The notes under the pieces: model-generated
Told to the model about the DNA's origin: nothing
Databases searched by the model: none
Seen by the model: the letters and a program-made list of their open reading frames with translations, nothing else
Program-made: the position numbers and the translations under genes
From: JBGSWL01 sp041752455
Lineage (GTDB): Bacteria; Pseudomonadota; Alphaproteobacteria; Rhizobiales; Rhizobiaceae
Assembly: GCA_041752455.1 (NCBI GenBank)
Contig: JBGSWL010000026.1
Span: 1 to 14,008, forward strand
DNA: 14,008 bases
Direction: 5' to 3'
In this document: positions 1-7,927 of the stretch, one piece after another
Position numbering within the stretch: the stretch's first letter is position 1
How the letters are laid out: each line of letters begins with the position of its first letter

Positions 1-1
1 G

Positions 2-679
2 GCAGGCTCGCTCCTCGTGGTGACCATCGGCGGCATCGTTGAGATCGCCCCGCTGTTTTACCTCGAGAACACGATCGAGAAGGTGGAGGGGATGCGTCCC
101 TATTCACCGCTCGAACTCGCCGGCCGCAACATCTACATCCGTGAAGGCTGCTACCTCTGCCACTCACAGATGATCCGTCCGTTCCGCGACGAAGTGGAGC
201 GCTACGGCCACTACAGCCTCGCGGCCGAAAGCATGTATGACCATCCGTTCCAGTGGGGCTCCAAGCGCACCGGACCGGATCTGGCCCGTGTCGGCGGACG
301 CTACTCGAACGATTGGCAAGTCCAACATCTGATCGACCCGCAATCGGTGGTTCCGGAATCGATCATGCCGAGCTTCGGGTTCCTCGCCACCACTGATCTC
401 GTCACCAGCGAAGTCACGGCCCACCTGGTCGCCAACCAGCGCGTCGGCGTTCCATACTCGGAAGACATGCTCGCAAACGCCGAAGCTGACCTTCTGGCAC
501 AAGCCGATCCCGATGCCGATTGGTCAGGGATCGAAGCGCGGTATCCGAAGGCGGTCTTGGGCGATTTCGACGGCAATCCGGCTCGCCTGACCGAGATGGA
601 CGCTCTGGTTGCCTATCTCCAGATGCTCGGAACCCTGGTCGACTTCACAGTCTACCAGCCGCAAGAAAACTACCGGTAA
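2..679 (+). CDS. ccoO: cbb3-type cytochrome c oxidase subunit II, monoheme c-type (5' end cut by window edge)
   Basis: Membrane-anchored monoheme cytochrome c subunit of the cbb3 terminal oxidase, passing electrons towards the CcoN core on the periplasmic side. The reading frame is open from base 2, so the start lies upstream; about 225 residues are visible against roughly 240 usual for CcoO, so only a short N-terminal piece is missing. The visible start (GSLLVVTIGGIVEIAPLF) is the end of the N-terminal membrane anchor. The heme c motif CYLCH lies at 149-163 and is followed by SQMIRPF, typical of CcoO/FixO. MPSFGFL at about 367-387 carries the probable axial Met. The C-terminal ALVAYLQMLGT is also characteristic. 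The stop at 677-679 is 11 nt before ccoQ, so the gene belongs to ccoNOQP. ccoN would lie just outside the window. Confidence 0.96.
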   Translation, partial: AGSLLVVTIGGIVEIAPLFYLENTIEKVEGMRPYSPLELAGRNIYIREGCYLCHSQMIRPFRDEVERYGHYSLAAESMYDHPFQWGSKRTGPDLARVGGRYSNDWQVQHLIDPQSVVPESIMPSFGFLATTDLVTSEVTAHLVANQRVGVPYSEDMLANAEADLLAQADPDADWSGIEARYPKAVLGDFDGNPARLTEMDALVAYLQMLGTLVDFTVYQPQENYR

Positions 680-690
680 GGGGGCGCGAC

Positions 691-846
691 ATGGAATCGA
701 CGTATCAGACGCTGCGAACATTCGCCGACAGTTGGGGACTTTTGTACATGTTCCTCATCTTCGCTGCCGTTGTGTTTTTCGCTCTTCGGCCCGGCGCCCA
801 GAAACAGATGGACGATGCGGCCAGCATCCCGTTCAAGGAGGATTGA
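691..846 (+). CDS. ccoQ: cbb3-type cytochrome oxidase subunit CcoQ (FixQ), 51 aa
   Basis: Small single-span subunit that stabilises the cbb3 oxidase complex. The 51-residue product has one hydrophobic segment (about residues 16-32, LLYMFLIFAAVVFFALRPG), then a short polar cytoplasmic tail ending in FKED. This is the usual CcoQ layout: one helix followed by a basic/polar tail. An AAGGGGG Shine-Dalgarno sequence at 678-684 sits 6 nt before the ATG and decides the start. A longer frame reading upstream into ccoO has no sense as a protein there. The position between ccoO and ccoP, 11 nt after one and 2 nt before the other, makes the assignment firm despite the small size. Confidence 0.94.
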   Translation: MESTYQTLRTFADSWGLLYMFLIFAAVVFFALRPGAQKQMDDAASIPFKED

Positions 847-848
847 AA

Positions 849-1721
849 ATGGTCGAACGCAAAGACATCGATGACGTCTCCGGCGTCGAGACCACCGGTC
901 ACGACTGGGATGGCATCAAGGAACTGAACAACCCGTTGCCGCGCTGGTGGCTGTGGACCTTCTACGCCTGCATCGTATGGGCCATGGCCTATACGGTGTT
1001 CTACCCGGCCTGGCCCGGCATCACCGGCGCAACCGCCGGCGTGCTCGGCTGGTCGTCACGAGCTGACCTGACGGCCGAAATGGCCGCAGCCAAAGAAGCC
1101 CAGTCGGTCTGGCTGAACCAGCTGGAGACCGCCGACGTCGAAACCATCGCGGCCAATCCGGAACTGGTGCAGTTTGCCGTTGCAGGTGGCGCCTCCAACT
1201 TCAAGGTCTACTGCATCCAGTGCCACGGCTCGGGCGCAGCAGGCGGCGGCGGTTATCCCAACCTCAACGACGATGACTGGCTCTGGGGCGGCAAGCTGAC
1301 CGACATCGAAACGACGCTGCTGCATGGCATCCGCCATGAACCGGACCCGGATACCCGGCTGTCGGCAATGCCGCGCTACGGCGCCGATGAACTTCTGACC
1401 AAGGAAGAAATCACCGACGTTGCCTGGTTCGTTCGCAAGCTCTCGAACCAGGATACCGACGTGGCTTCGGCTGACCGCGGCTCGGTGATTTTCGCGGAAC
1501 AATGCGCAGCCTGCCACGGCGAAGTTGGCGAAGGACTGGCAGAATTCGGTGCGCCTGCCCTCAACGATGCGATCTGGCTCTATGGCGGTGCCCACGAACA
1601 GATCGTCGCGCAAATCAACCTGCCGAAGCAGGGTGTGATGCCGGCATGGGGCGACCGCCTCGGTGCCACTACTGTCAAGCAGCTGGCCGTCTACGTCCAC
1701 CAGCTCGGCGGCGGCCAATAA
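849..1721 (+). CDS. ccoP: cbb3-type cytochrome c oxidase subunit III, diheme cytochrome c
   Basis: Diheme cytochrome c subunit of cbb3 oxidase, taking electrons from soluble or membrane c-type cytochromes. The product is 290 aa, the normal CcoP length. The N-terminus holds the family motif NNPLPRWWLW (residues 27-36) leading into one membrane helix (about 33-53). Two periplasmic cytochrome c domains follow, with CIQCH at 122-126 and CAACH at 219-223. Met ligands are plausible at SAMPRYG and GVMPAWG. The ATG at 849 is preceded by AAGGAGG at about 835-841; the frame runs further upstream through ccoQ, but that extension is not CcoP-like. It starts 2 nt after the ccoQ stop, so the two are probably translationally coupled. 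A strong terminator follows 30 nt after the stop. Confidence 0.97.
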   Translation: MVERKDIDDVSGVETTGHDWDGIKELNNPLPRWWLWTFYACIVWAMAYTVFYPAWPGITGATAGVLGWSSRADLTAEMAAAKEAQSVWLNQLETADVETIAANPELVQFAVAGGASNFKVYCIQCHGSGAAGGGGYPNLNDDDWLWGGKLTDIETTLLHGIRHEPDPDTRLSAMPRYGADELLTKEEITDVAWFVRKLSNQDTDVASADRGSVIFAEQCAACHGEVGEGLAEFGAPALNDAIWLYGGAHEQIVAQINLPKQGVMPAWGDRLGATTVKQLAVYVHQLGGGQ

Positions 1722-1750
1722 GCCGGACCTGCACGCATACAAAACCAAAG

Positions 1751-1772
1751 CGGCGCCCACGGGCGCCGTTTT
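1751..1772 (+). terminator. Rho-independent terminator after ccoP
   Basis: A perfect GC-rich inverted repeat, CGGCGCCC (1751-1758) and GGGCGCCG (1761-1768), is followed at once by TTTT (1769-1772). With the innermost pair open it is a 7-bp stem with a 4-nt loop. It lies 30 nt past the ccoP stop and upstream of the ccoG promoter region, so it probably ends the ccoNOQP transcript. An AAAACC stretch on the 5' side could pair with the T tract, so weak activity in the other direction is possible. Confidence 0.82.
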
Positions 1773-1841
1773 CGTGTGTGGGCAAGGCACCCAAAACCAG
1801 CGCCTGACAGATTGACGCATGGGGCGCCCAGCCTTGCCGCT

Positions 1842-1883
1842 TTGATGCAGGTCAACGCATACTGCCCTGCGTATGGCTATCTG
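1842..1883 (+). promoter_or_regulatory. FixK/FNR-type box with downstream -10 element, ccoG promoter
   Basis: TTGATGCAGGTCAA at 1842-1855 matches the FNR/FixK consensus TTGAT-N4-ATCAA at 9 of 10 defined positions. A -10-like TATCTG lies at 1878-1883. If transcription starts near 1890, the box is centred at -41.5, the usual class II activator position for FNR and FixK. The box is 69 nt upstream of the ccoG start and downstream of the ccoP terminator. This implies that ccoGHIS has its own low-oxygen-activated promoter. Which regulator binds (FixK, FnrL or Anr type) cannot be told from the site. The -10 match is modest (TAT only). Confidence 0.8.
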
Positions 1884-1923
1884 ACATTCACCTGTTGTCA
1901 GCCCATCGCCGGAGCCACCTCGC

Positions 1924-3483
1924 ATGCTCGATCAGCCGATCATCGAAAAACTTGACGCGCAGCCCGTCAACGCTGGCGCCAAGAAGGCGGCTGAACCGCT
2001 TTATGCCGCCCGCAAGAAAATCCACCCCAAGCGTGCGGAAGGCTTCTACCGCCGCCTGAAGTGGATCATCATGCTGGTGACGCTCGGCATCTACTACATC
2101 ACGCCGTGGCTGCGTTGGGACCGGGGCGAATTTGCGCCTGACCAGGCGGTGCTGATCGACTTTCCGAACCGCCGCTTCTATTTCTTCTTCATCGAGATCT
2201 GGCCGCAGGAGTTCATCTTCGTTGCCGGACTGCTCGTCATGGCCGGTGTCGGCCTGTTCCTCGTCACGTCCGTGGTCGGGCGCGCCTGGTGTGGTTACAC
2301 CTGCCCGCAAACCGTCTGGACCGACCTGTTTCTCGTCGTCGAGCGCTACTTCGAAGGGGATCGTAACGCCCGCATCCGCATGGACAAGGAGCCGTGGACG
2401 GTTTCCAAAATCCGCAAGAAGGTGATGAAGCACGCCGTCTGGCTGGCCATCGCGGTTGCCACCGGCGGCGCGTGGATCTTCTACTTTGCCGATGCGCCGA
2501 CGCTCGCATACAACTTCGCCACCGGTCAGGCGCCATTCGTCGCCTATGCGACCGTGGCCGTGCTGACCGCCACGACCTATGTTTTCGGCGCGATCATGCG
2601 CGAACAGGTCTGCATCTACATGTGCCCGTGGCCGCGCATCCAGGCGGCGATGCTCGACGAGAATTCGCTTGTCGTCACCTACAACGACTGGCGCGGCGAA
2701 CCGCGCTCGCACGGCCAGAAACGTGCCGAGGCAGCGGGGGTATCGGTTGGTGATTGTGTCGACTGCAACGCCTGCGTGGCTGTCTGCCCGACCGGCATCG
2801 ACATTCGTGACGGCCAGCAGCTCGAATGCATCACCTGCGCCCTGTGCATCGATGCCTGCGACGCAGTGATGGACAAGATCGGCCGCGACAAGGGATTGAT
2901 CTCCTACGCGACGCTGTCGGACTACAATCACAACATGCGCGTCGTCAAAGACCCGGCCACTGGCGGTATCGACCCGGCACGCGCACGCGGCGCCGACGGC
3001 AAGTTCATACCGGCCATCCGCGGCTTTTCGTTCAAGGAAATGTTCCGCCTGCGCACGATCATCTACTTTGCGGCCTGGTCTGCCATCGGCATCGGCATTG
3101 TCTTTGCGCTCCTGTCGCGTGACCGGCTCGAGGTCAATGTGCAGCACGACCGCAACCCGGTTTTCGTCACTCTGTCTGATGGCTCGATCCGCAATGGCTT
3201 TACGGTCAAGATCCTCAACATGATCCCGGAACCGCGCGACATCTATCTGACTCTCGACGGCCTGCCCGGTGCTGCGATGACCATCAACGGCATCAACGAC
3301 ACCGGTCTGACCACGGTTCGCGTGCCGGTCGAGCCGGACAAGCTGCGAGCGCTCCGCGTGTTCGTCAGCCAGGATCCGGCCAACGTGACCCCGGGGGCAA
3401 CCACCTTCCGCTTCCTCGTCGAGGACCGGGAATCCTTTGAAACCGACGCCTATGACGCGATCTTTGAGGCACCGCAGAAATGA
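1924..3483 (+). CDS. ccoG: cbb3 oxidase assembly protein CcoG/FixG, membrane polyferredoxin (cupric reductase type)
   Basis: Membrane protein with two [4Fe-4S] clusters needed for cbb3 oxidase maturation; characterised CcoG proteins reduce Cu(II) to Cu(I) before copper reaches the oxidase. The 519-aa product has about five hydrophobic segments (about 45-62, 88-109, 165-186, 200-219, 377-397). Two CX3CP motifs flank membrane segments: CGYTCP at 123-128 and CIYMCP at 230-235. The cytoplasmic ferredoxin part has CVDCNACVAVCP at 278-289 and CITCALCIDAC at 302-312, the last Cys not followed by Pro. The region after about 400 fits the C-terminal Ig-like domain of the FixG family. The ATG at 1924 has GGAG at 1911-1914, 9 nt upstream. 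Its stop overlaps the ccoH start by 4 nt (ATGA, 3480-3483). Confidence 0.96.
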   Translation: MLDQPIIEKLDAQPVNAGAKKAAEPLYAARKKIHPKRAEGFYRRLKWIIMLVTLGIYYITPWLRWDRGEFAPDQAVLIDFPNRRFYFFFIEIWPQEFIFVAGLLVMAGVGLFLVTSVVGRAWCGYTCPQTVWTDLFLVVERYFEGDRNARIRMDKEPWTVSKIRKKVMKHAVWLAIAVATGGAWIFYFADAPTLAYNFATGQAPFVAYATVAVLTATTYVFGAIMREQVCIYMCPWPRIQAAMLDENSLVVTYNDWRGEPRSHGQKRAEAAGVSVGDCVDCNACVAVCPTGIDIRDGQQLECITCALCIDACDAVMDKIGRDKGLISYATLSDYNHNMRVVKDPATGGIDPARARGADGKFIPAIRGFSFKEMFRLRTIIYFAAWSAIGIGIVFALLSRDRLEVNVQHDRNPVFVTLSDGSIRNGFTVKILNMIPEPRDIYLTLDGLPGAAMTINGINDTGLTTVRVPVEPDKLRALRVFVSQDPANVTPGATTFRFLVEDRESFETDAYDAIFEAPQK

Positions 3484-3968
3484 ACCTGATCCAGCGAATC
3501 TTCTGGCCGCAAAAGTTCACCGGATGGCACATGGCCGGAGCGTTGCTTGGCTTCTTCGGCACCATCATCACGGTCAACATGATCATGGCCTACTTTGCCA
3601 CGAGCACGTGGACCGGACTGGTCGTCAAAAACTCCTATGTCGCCAGCCAGAATTTCAACACGGAAACGGCTGCCCTCAAGGCCCAGCAGGCCATGGGCTG
3701 GGACGCCGCTTCCGAATATCGCGACGGCACGTTCGGCATCACCTTGACCGGTCGCGACCAGGCACCGCTCGGTGGCGCCATCGTCACTGCCAAGGTTGGT
3801 CGCCCGGCCTATGAAAGCGACGACCGGACCGTCCAACTGCTTGAAACAGCGCCCGGTCAATATGAGGCACCGACCGACCTCGGACCCGGCATCTGGACCG
3901 CCGCTCTGACCGTGACCGGGCAGGCCGGTGAATTGTGGACCCGCATTCTTCGCTTCGAGGTGAAATAA
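3480..3968 (+). CDS. ccoH: cbb3 oxidase assembly protein CcoH/FixH
   Basis: Single-span membrane protein that joins the cbb3 assembly complex and helps stabilise it; its precise chemistry is not settled. The 162-aa product matches FixH in length. A short cytoplasmic N-terminus ending in FTGWHMAG is followed by one membrane helix (about residues 18-40) and a periplasmic domain of about 120 residues. The segment after the helix, WTGLVVKNSYVASQNFN, is the conserved FixH stretch. The ATG overlaps the ccoG stop (ATGA), which indicates translational coupling. ccoI begins 4 nt after its stop. The identification rests on the motif and the canonical G-H-I-S order. Confidence 0.94.
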   Translation: MNLIQRIFWPQKFTGWHMAGALLGFFGTIITVNMIMAYFATSTWTGLVVKNSYVASQNFNTETAALKAQQAMGWDAASEYRDGTFGITLTGRDQAPLGGAIVTAKVGRPAYESDDRTVQLLETAPGQYEAPTDLGPGIWTAALTVTGQAGELWTRILRFEVK

Positions 3969-3972
3969 GACC

Positions 3973-6288
3973 ATGACCTGTTGCGGTGGGACCATCGCCT
4001 CCGATTGCGCAACCGGTTCAGCCGAGCGCGCCGGATTTGCGCAAGTCGAAGAATACCTGCATGCCGGCAAGGAGCGCGAGGACGGCACCGTCCAGTACGT
4101 TTTTTCCGTGCCTGACATTCATTGCGGCGCTTGCATCGCCTCGATCGAACGGGCGCTGAGCCCGGTGCCAGGCATCGCATATGCCCGCGTCAACCTGTCG
4201 ATGCGGCGCGTGACGGTGCATCTCGATCCGGCACGGACTGGCCCTGTCGACGTGGCAAACCTTCTGAAATCCTTGGGCTTTCCGGCGCATCCCGTCGATA
4301 TCGGCGATCTCGATGATCTGGAAGCCAAGCGCAAGGATGGCCATCTGCTGCGCGCGCTCGGCGTTGCCGGTTTTGCCTCGTCCAACATCATGCTGTTGTC
4401 GGTCTCGGTCTGGTCAGGCGCCGAAGGCGCCACGCGTGACCTTTTCCATCTGGTTTCGGCGCTGATCGCCATTCCTGCCGTGCTTTATGCCGGCCAGGTG
4501 TTCTTCCGCTCCGCCTGGAGCGCGCTGCGCGCAGGCCGCGTCAACATGGATGTGCCGATCTCGCTGGCAATTTCACTTGCGACCGGCATGAGCCTGTTCG
4601 AGGCCATGACCGGCGGCGAGGAAGCCTATTTCGAAGCCTCCACCATGCTGCTGTTTTTCCTTTTGATCGGGCGCTACCTCGACCAGCGCATGCGCGAACG
4701 CGCCCGCACTGCGGTCATCGAACTGAGCCGGCTCTCCGTCAAGGGTGCCCATGTGCTCGGCGAAGATGGCAAACCGGTCTACCGGCCGCTCGACGAAATC
4801 GAAAAGGGTATGACGATCCGCGTCTTCCCCGGCGACCGGGTTCCGGTCGACGCAACCGTGCGCACCGGCTCCAGCGATGTCGACCGCTCGCTCGTTTCAG
4901 GCGAATCCATGCCGGTTTCGGCCCGGCCCGGTCTGGCGCTGGAAGCCGGTTCGATGAACCTGACCGGCGTCCTCGACTTGGACGTCGTCAACACCGCCGA
5001 TAAGTCGTTTCTGGCTGAAGTGCGCCAAATGATGGAAGCGGCGGAAAATGGCCGCGGCGCCTATGTACGCGTCGCCGACCGCATGGCGCGGCTCTATGCG
5101 CCATTCGTGCACACCATGTCCGCGCTCGCTTTCGTCACATGGATGATGATTACCGGCGACTGGCATACCTCGCTCTACATCTCGATCGCGCTGCTGATCA
5201 TCACCTGCCCCTGCGCGCTTGGCCTTGCCGTGCCTGCCGTCCATGTGATCGGCGCCGCGCGTCTTTTCGAAAACGGCATCCTTATGAAGGATGGCGGCGC
5301 GCTGGAACGGCTTGCCGAGGCTGACACGGTCGTCTTCGACAAGACCGGCACGCTGACGACTGGGCAGGCCCATGTGGCCAGTTCGCAGATCGAACGCCCG
5401 GCCGACATCCGCATCGCCCGCGCGCTCGCCGCTGCCTCGGCCCACCCGGCTGCCAAGGCCCTTGCCCGCTATCTCGACACCGGCACCACTGCACGCGGAG
5501 AGGGAATCACCGAAACACCGGGTTGCGGCGTCGAAGGCCTGTTCGAAGAAGGCCGCCGTGCCCGCCTTGGCCGTCTGTCCTGGGTGTCCGAGATTGCCGC
5601 CGCCGGTTCGCCTGCAACTGAGGCGTCCGGCCTCGCCTTCTGCGTGGAAGGCGAGACACCGCGCCTTGTCCAGCTAGGCGAAGACCTGCGCGAAGGTGCA
5701 GCACAAACGGTCGCCGCCCTGCAAGCCTCGGGCCGCCCGGTGGAAATCCTGTCGGGCGATGCCACGCAGAATGTTGCCGCCATGGCGCGCGAACTGTCCG
5801 TCGGCACATGGAATGCCGCGCGCACCCCGGCGGGCAAGATCGCCCGCGTCGAGGAACTGCGTGCTGCCGGCGCCCATGTGCTGGTGGTCGGCGACGGCAT
5901 CAATGACGCCCCTGCTTTGGCAGCCGGTCATGTCTCCATGGCGCCGTCGTCGGGCTCCGATGTCGGTCGAATGGCCGCCGATTTCGTCTTCACCCGCGAC
6001 AGCCTGTCATCGGTGATGACGGCGATCCAAATTGCCGAGCGCGCCCGCACGCTGGTGCGCCAGAACTTTGCGCTGGCGCTTCTCTATAATGTGATCGCCA
6101 TTCCGATCGCCTTTGCCGGCTATGTCACACCGCTGGTCGCCGCGATCGCGATGTCGGCGTCGTCCATCGTTGTGGTCGCCAATTCGATGCGCATGACGCT
6201 GCGCGTCAAGGACGCCCCTTCCCGTCCTGTCGCAAAAGGCGCAGGCTCGCCTCGGTCGATCACGACCAAACTGGAGCCCGCCGAATAA
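3973..6288 (+). CDS. ccoI: copper-exporting P1B-type ATPase CcoI/FixI (CopA2 type)
   Basis: Heavy-metal P-type ATPase that moves Cu(I) out of the cytoplasm for insertion into the CcoN active site; CcoI/CopA2 enzymes are slow, assembly-specific pumps rather than detoxifiers. The 771-aa product has an N-terminal heavy-metal-associated domain with CGAC at 51-54, the actuator motif SGES at 309-312, the transmembrane metal site CPC at 412-414, the phosphorylated Asp in DKTGT at 456-460, the nucleotide-binding HP pair at 491-492, and the hinge motif GDGINDAP at 640-647. All catalytic motifs are intact. The first dozen residues add Cys3, Cys4 and Cys12, possibly an extra metal site. The start follows the ccoH stop by 4 nt, with GAGG at 3957-3960, and the stop overlaps the ccoS ATG by 1 nt. 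Confidence 0.96.
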   Translation: MTCCGGTIASDCATGSAERAGFAQVEEYLHAGKEREDGTVQYVFSVPDIHCGACIASIERALSPVPGIAYARVNLSMRRVTVHLDPARTGPVDVANLLKSLGFPAHPVDIGDLDDLEAKRKDGHLLRALGVAGFASSNIMLLSVSVWSGAEGATRDLFHLVSALIAIPAVLYAGQVFFRSAWSALRAGRVNMDVPISLAISLATGMSLFEAMTGGEEAYFEASTMLLFFLLIGRYLDQRMRERARTAVIELSRLSVKGAHVLGEDGKPVYRPLDEIEKGMTIRVFPGDRVPVDATVRTGSSDVDRSLVSGESMPVSARPGLALEAGSMNLTGVLDLDVVNTADKSFLAEVRQMMEAAENGRGAYVRVADRMARLYAPFVHTMSALAFVTWMMITGDWHTSLYISIALLIITCPCALGLAVPAVHVIGAARLFENGILMKDGGALERLAEADTVVFDKTGTLTTGQAHVASSQIERPADIRIARALAAASAHPAAKALARYLDTGTTARGEGITETPGCGVEGLFEEGRRARLGRLSWVSEIAAAGSPATEASGLAFCVEGETPRLVQLGEDLREGAAQTVAALQASGRPVEILSGDATQNVAAMARELSVGTWNAARTPAGKIARVEELRAAGAHVLVVGDGINDAPALAAGHVSMAPSSGSDVGRMAADFVFTRDSLSSVMTAIQIAERARTLVRQNFALALLYNVIAIPIAFAGYVTPLVAAIAMSASSIVVVANSMRMTLRVKDAPSRPVAKGAGSPRSITTKLEPAE

Positions 6289-6425
6289 TGACCCTCCTCA
6301 CGATCCTGATCCCCGTTGCGCTTGGCCTCGGCCTTCTCGGCCTTGTCGGCTTCCTGTGGAGCCTGTCATCAGGCCAATACGAGGATCTCGACGGCGCCGC
6401 CGAACGCATTCTGGAAGATGATTGA
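6288..6425 (+). CDS. ccoS: cbb3 oxidase maturation protein CcoS/FixS, 45 aa
   Basis: Tiny single-span membrane protein required for the cbb3 oxidase to receive its cofactors (heme b and CuB) in other bacteria. The 45-residue product has one hydrophobic N-terminal helix (about residues 3-24), then WSLSSGQYEDLDGAAERILE, the diagnostic CcoS signature SGQY-x-DL-x-(3-4)-RIL. The ATG at 6288 shares one base with the ccoI stop (TAATG), so translation is very likely coupled. It is the last gene of the ccoGHIS unit. A palindromic repeat starts immediately after its TGA. Confidence 0.93.
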   Translation: MTLLTILIPVALGLGLLGLVGFLWSLSSGQYEDLDGAAERILEDD

Positions 6426-6470
6426 GCAATTCCAGCGAAAGTGGGTACCGGTTTCGCGTCCGGAATTGCG
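6426..6470. repeat. Rhizobial-type palindromic intergenic repeat
   Basis: Arms GCAATTCC (6426-6433) and GGAATTGC (6462-6469) form a perfect 8-bp outer stem. An inner stem GCGAAA (6435-6440) pairs with TTTCGC (6452-6457), and the loop contains the palindrome GGTACC (6444-6449). The overall pattern (AATTCC...GAAA-GTG...CGGTTT...GTCCGGAATT) resembles, from memory, a dispersed palindromic element that is abundant between genes in Rhizobiales genomes. It lies directly against the ccoS stop, where the transcript could fold into a stable 3'-end hairpin. No T tract follows, so it is not a classical terminator. Confidence 0.72.
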
Positions 6471-6506
6471 ACTACAGAAACGACAATCCCCTGTCGTAGG
6501 CCACGC

Positions 6507-6535
6507 TTGACCGCATGCAGGCGTGAGCCTAGCGT
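6507..6535 (+). promoter_or_regulatory. possible sigma-70-type promoter for the aminotransferase
   Basis: TTGACC (6507-6512) and TAGCGT (6530-6535) are separated by 17 nt, upstream of the aminotransferase start at 6577. The -35 is good for an alphaproteobacterial housekeeping promoter, but the -10 matches TATAAT at only 3 of 6 positions. It is the best candidate I see in the 151-nt gap between ccoS and this gene, which otherwise holds the palindromic repeat and no operator that I recognise. Confidence 0.3.
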
Positions 6536-6576
6536 CCAAGGCTTAGCGCTATTTCGCCCGATTGGAGCTGTTCCTC

Positions 6577-7908
6577 ATGCTGAATCCCCCGGCCCACCGG
6601 CCAAATGATCTTGAAGCCTTCTGGATGCCGTTCACGGCCAATCGCCAGTTCAAGCGCTCGCCGCGCATGATCGTCGGCGCCGATGGCATGTACTATTACA
6701 CCGACGACGGCCGCAAAGTGCTCGACGGGATCGCTGGTCTTTGGTGCGTCAATGCCGGTCACAACCGACCGAAGATCGTCGAGGCGATCCAGAAGCAGGC
6801 GGGCGAACTGGACTACGCACCGGCGTTCCAGATGGGCCACCCCAAGGCGTTCGAACTGGCCTCGCGCCTTACCAACATGACGCCGGCCGGGCTCGACCAT
6901 GTGTTCTTCACCAACTCCGGCTCGGAGTCGGTGGAAACCGCACTCAAGATCGCATTGGCCTACCACCGTGTGCGCGGCGAAGGCGGCCGCTTCCGTCTCA
7001 TCGGTCGCGAGCGAGGCTATCATGGCGTCAATTTCGGCGGCATTTCGGTTGGCGGCATCGTCTCGAACCGCAAGATGTTCGGCACGCTCCTGACCGGCGT
7101 CGACCACATGCGCCATACCCATGACCTGACCCGCAACGCCTATTCGCGCGGCGAGCCTGAGCATGGCGTGGAACTGGCCGATGACCTCCTGCGCATTGCG
7201 CAGCTGCATGATCCGTCGACGATTGCCGCGGTCATCGTCGAGCCGGTCGCCGGATCGACCGGTGTGTTGCCGCCGCCGCAGGGTTATCTCAAGCGTCTGC
7301 GCGAAATCTGCGATGCTCACGGCATCCTCCTGATTTTCGACGAAGTCATCACTGGTTTCGGCCGTCTCGGTGCGCCGTTTGCCGCCGAATATTTCGATGT
7401 CATCCCCGACCTGATGATCACCGCCAAGGGGATCACCAATGGTGCGGTGCCAATGGGCGCGGTGTTTGCCACGAACCAGATCTACGATGCCTTCATGAAT
7501 GGCCCCGATCATGTGATCGAGTTCTTCCACGGCTATACCTATTCGGCCCATCCGCTCGCCTGCGCCGCAGCGCTCGGCACGCTCGATACCTACCAGGAAG
7601 AAGGCCTTCTGACGCGCGGTGCCGAACTTGCCGACTATTGGGCCGATGCCGTGCATTCGCTGAAGGGCGAGCCGCATGTCATCGACACCCGCAATCTCGG
7701 CCTGATCGGGGCCGTCGAACTGCAGCCGATTGCCGGCGAACCGACCAAGCGGGCCTTTGCCGCCTTCCTCGATGCGTTCCACAACCACGACGTGATGATC
7801 CGCACGACCGGCGACACGATTGCGTTCTCGCCGCCGCTGATCATCGAGAAGCACCACATCGACACGCTTGTCGAGACCGTGCGCAAGGTCCTGCGCAAGC
7901 TGGATTGA
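6577..7908 (+). CDS. omega-amino acid (beta-alanine type) : pyruvate aminotransferase, class III PLP
   Basis: PLP-dependent class III aminotransferase of the beta-alanine:pyruvate transaminase (EC 2.6.1.18) group. It is expected to move the omega-amino group of beta-alanine or a similar amine to pyruvate, giving malonate semialdehyde and alanine. The product is 443 aa, the family's usual length. Visible motifs are the N-terminal FWMPFTANRQFK, the phosphate-binding NSGSESVETALK, the PLP-ring Asp in FDEVITGFGR (D255), and the Schiff-base Lys in TAKGITNG (K284). The ATG at 6577 has GGAG 9 nt upstream (6564-6567); a TTG 15 nt earlier is in frame but lies within that ribosome site. It is apparently monocistronic, converging on the WD40 gene 19 nt beyond. 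The substrate range of this family is broad, so beta-alanine is an inference from similarity. Confidence 0.9.
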   Translation: MLNPPAHRPNDLEAFWMPFTANRQFKRSPRMIVGADGMYYYTDDGRKVLDGIAGLWCVNAGHNRPKIVEAIQKQAGELDYAPAFQMGHPKAFELASRLTNMTPAGLDHVFFTNSGSESVETALKIALAYHRVRGEGGRFRLIGRERGYHGVNFGGISVGGIVSNRKMFGTLLTGVDHMRHTHDLTRNAYSRGEPEHGVELADDLLRIAQLHDPSTIAAVIVEPVAGSTGVLPPPQGYLKRLREICDAHGILLIFDEVITGFGRLGAPFAAEYFDVIPDLMITAKGITNGAVPMGAVFATNQIYDAFMNGPDHVIEFFHGYTYSAHPLACAAALGTLDTYQEEGLLTRGAELADYWADAVHSLKGEPHVIDTRNLGLIGAVELQPIAGEPTKRAFAAFLDAFHNHDVMIRTTGDTIAFSPPLIIEKHHIDTLVETVRKVLRKLD

Positions 7909-7927
7909 TCTTTGGTGCCGCTAAACG

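Noticed and set aside
1888..3147. Long minus-strand open frame (419 codons) opposite ccoG.
   Set aside because: The plus-strand frame has complete CcoG motifs and a ribosome site; the antisense product is rich in Arg, Asp and Val without any recognisable domain, as expected from GC-rich codon bias.
6562..6576. TTG start at 6562 for the aminotransferase.
   Set aside because: The GGAG that serves the ATG at 6577 lies at 6564-6567, inside this extension, and family members start at the MLNPP-like residue.
6529..7857. Long minus-strand open frame (442 codons) opposite the aminotransferase.
   Set aside because: It mirrors the well-supported aminotransferase frame, and its translation has no known motif. 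It is a third-position GC artefact.
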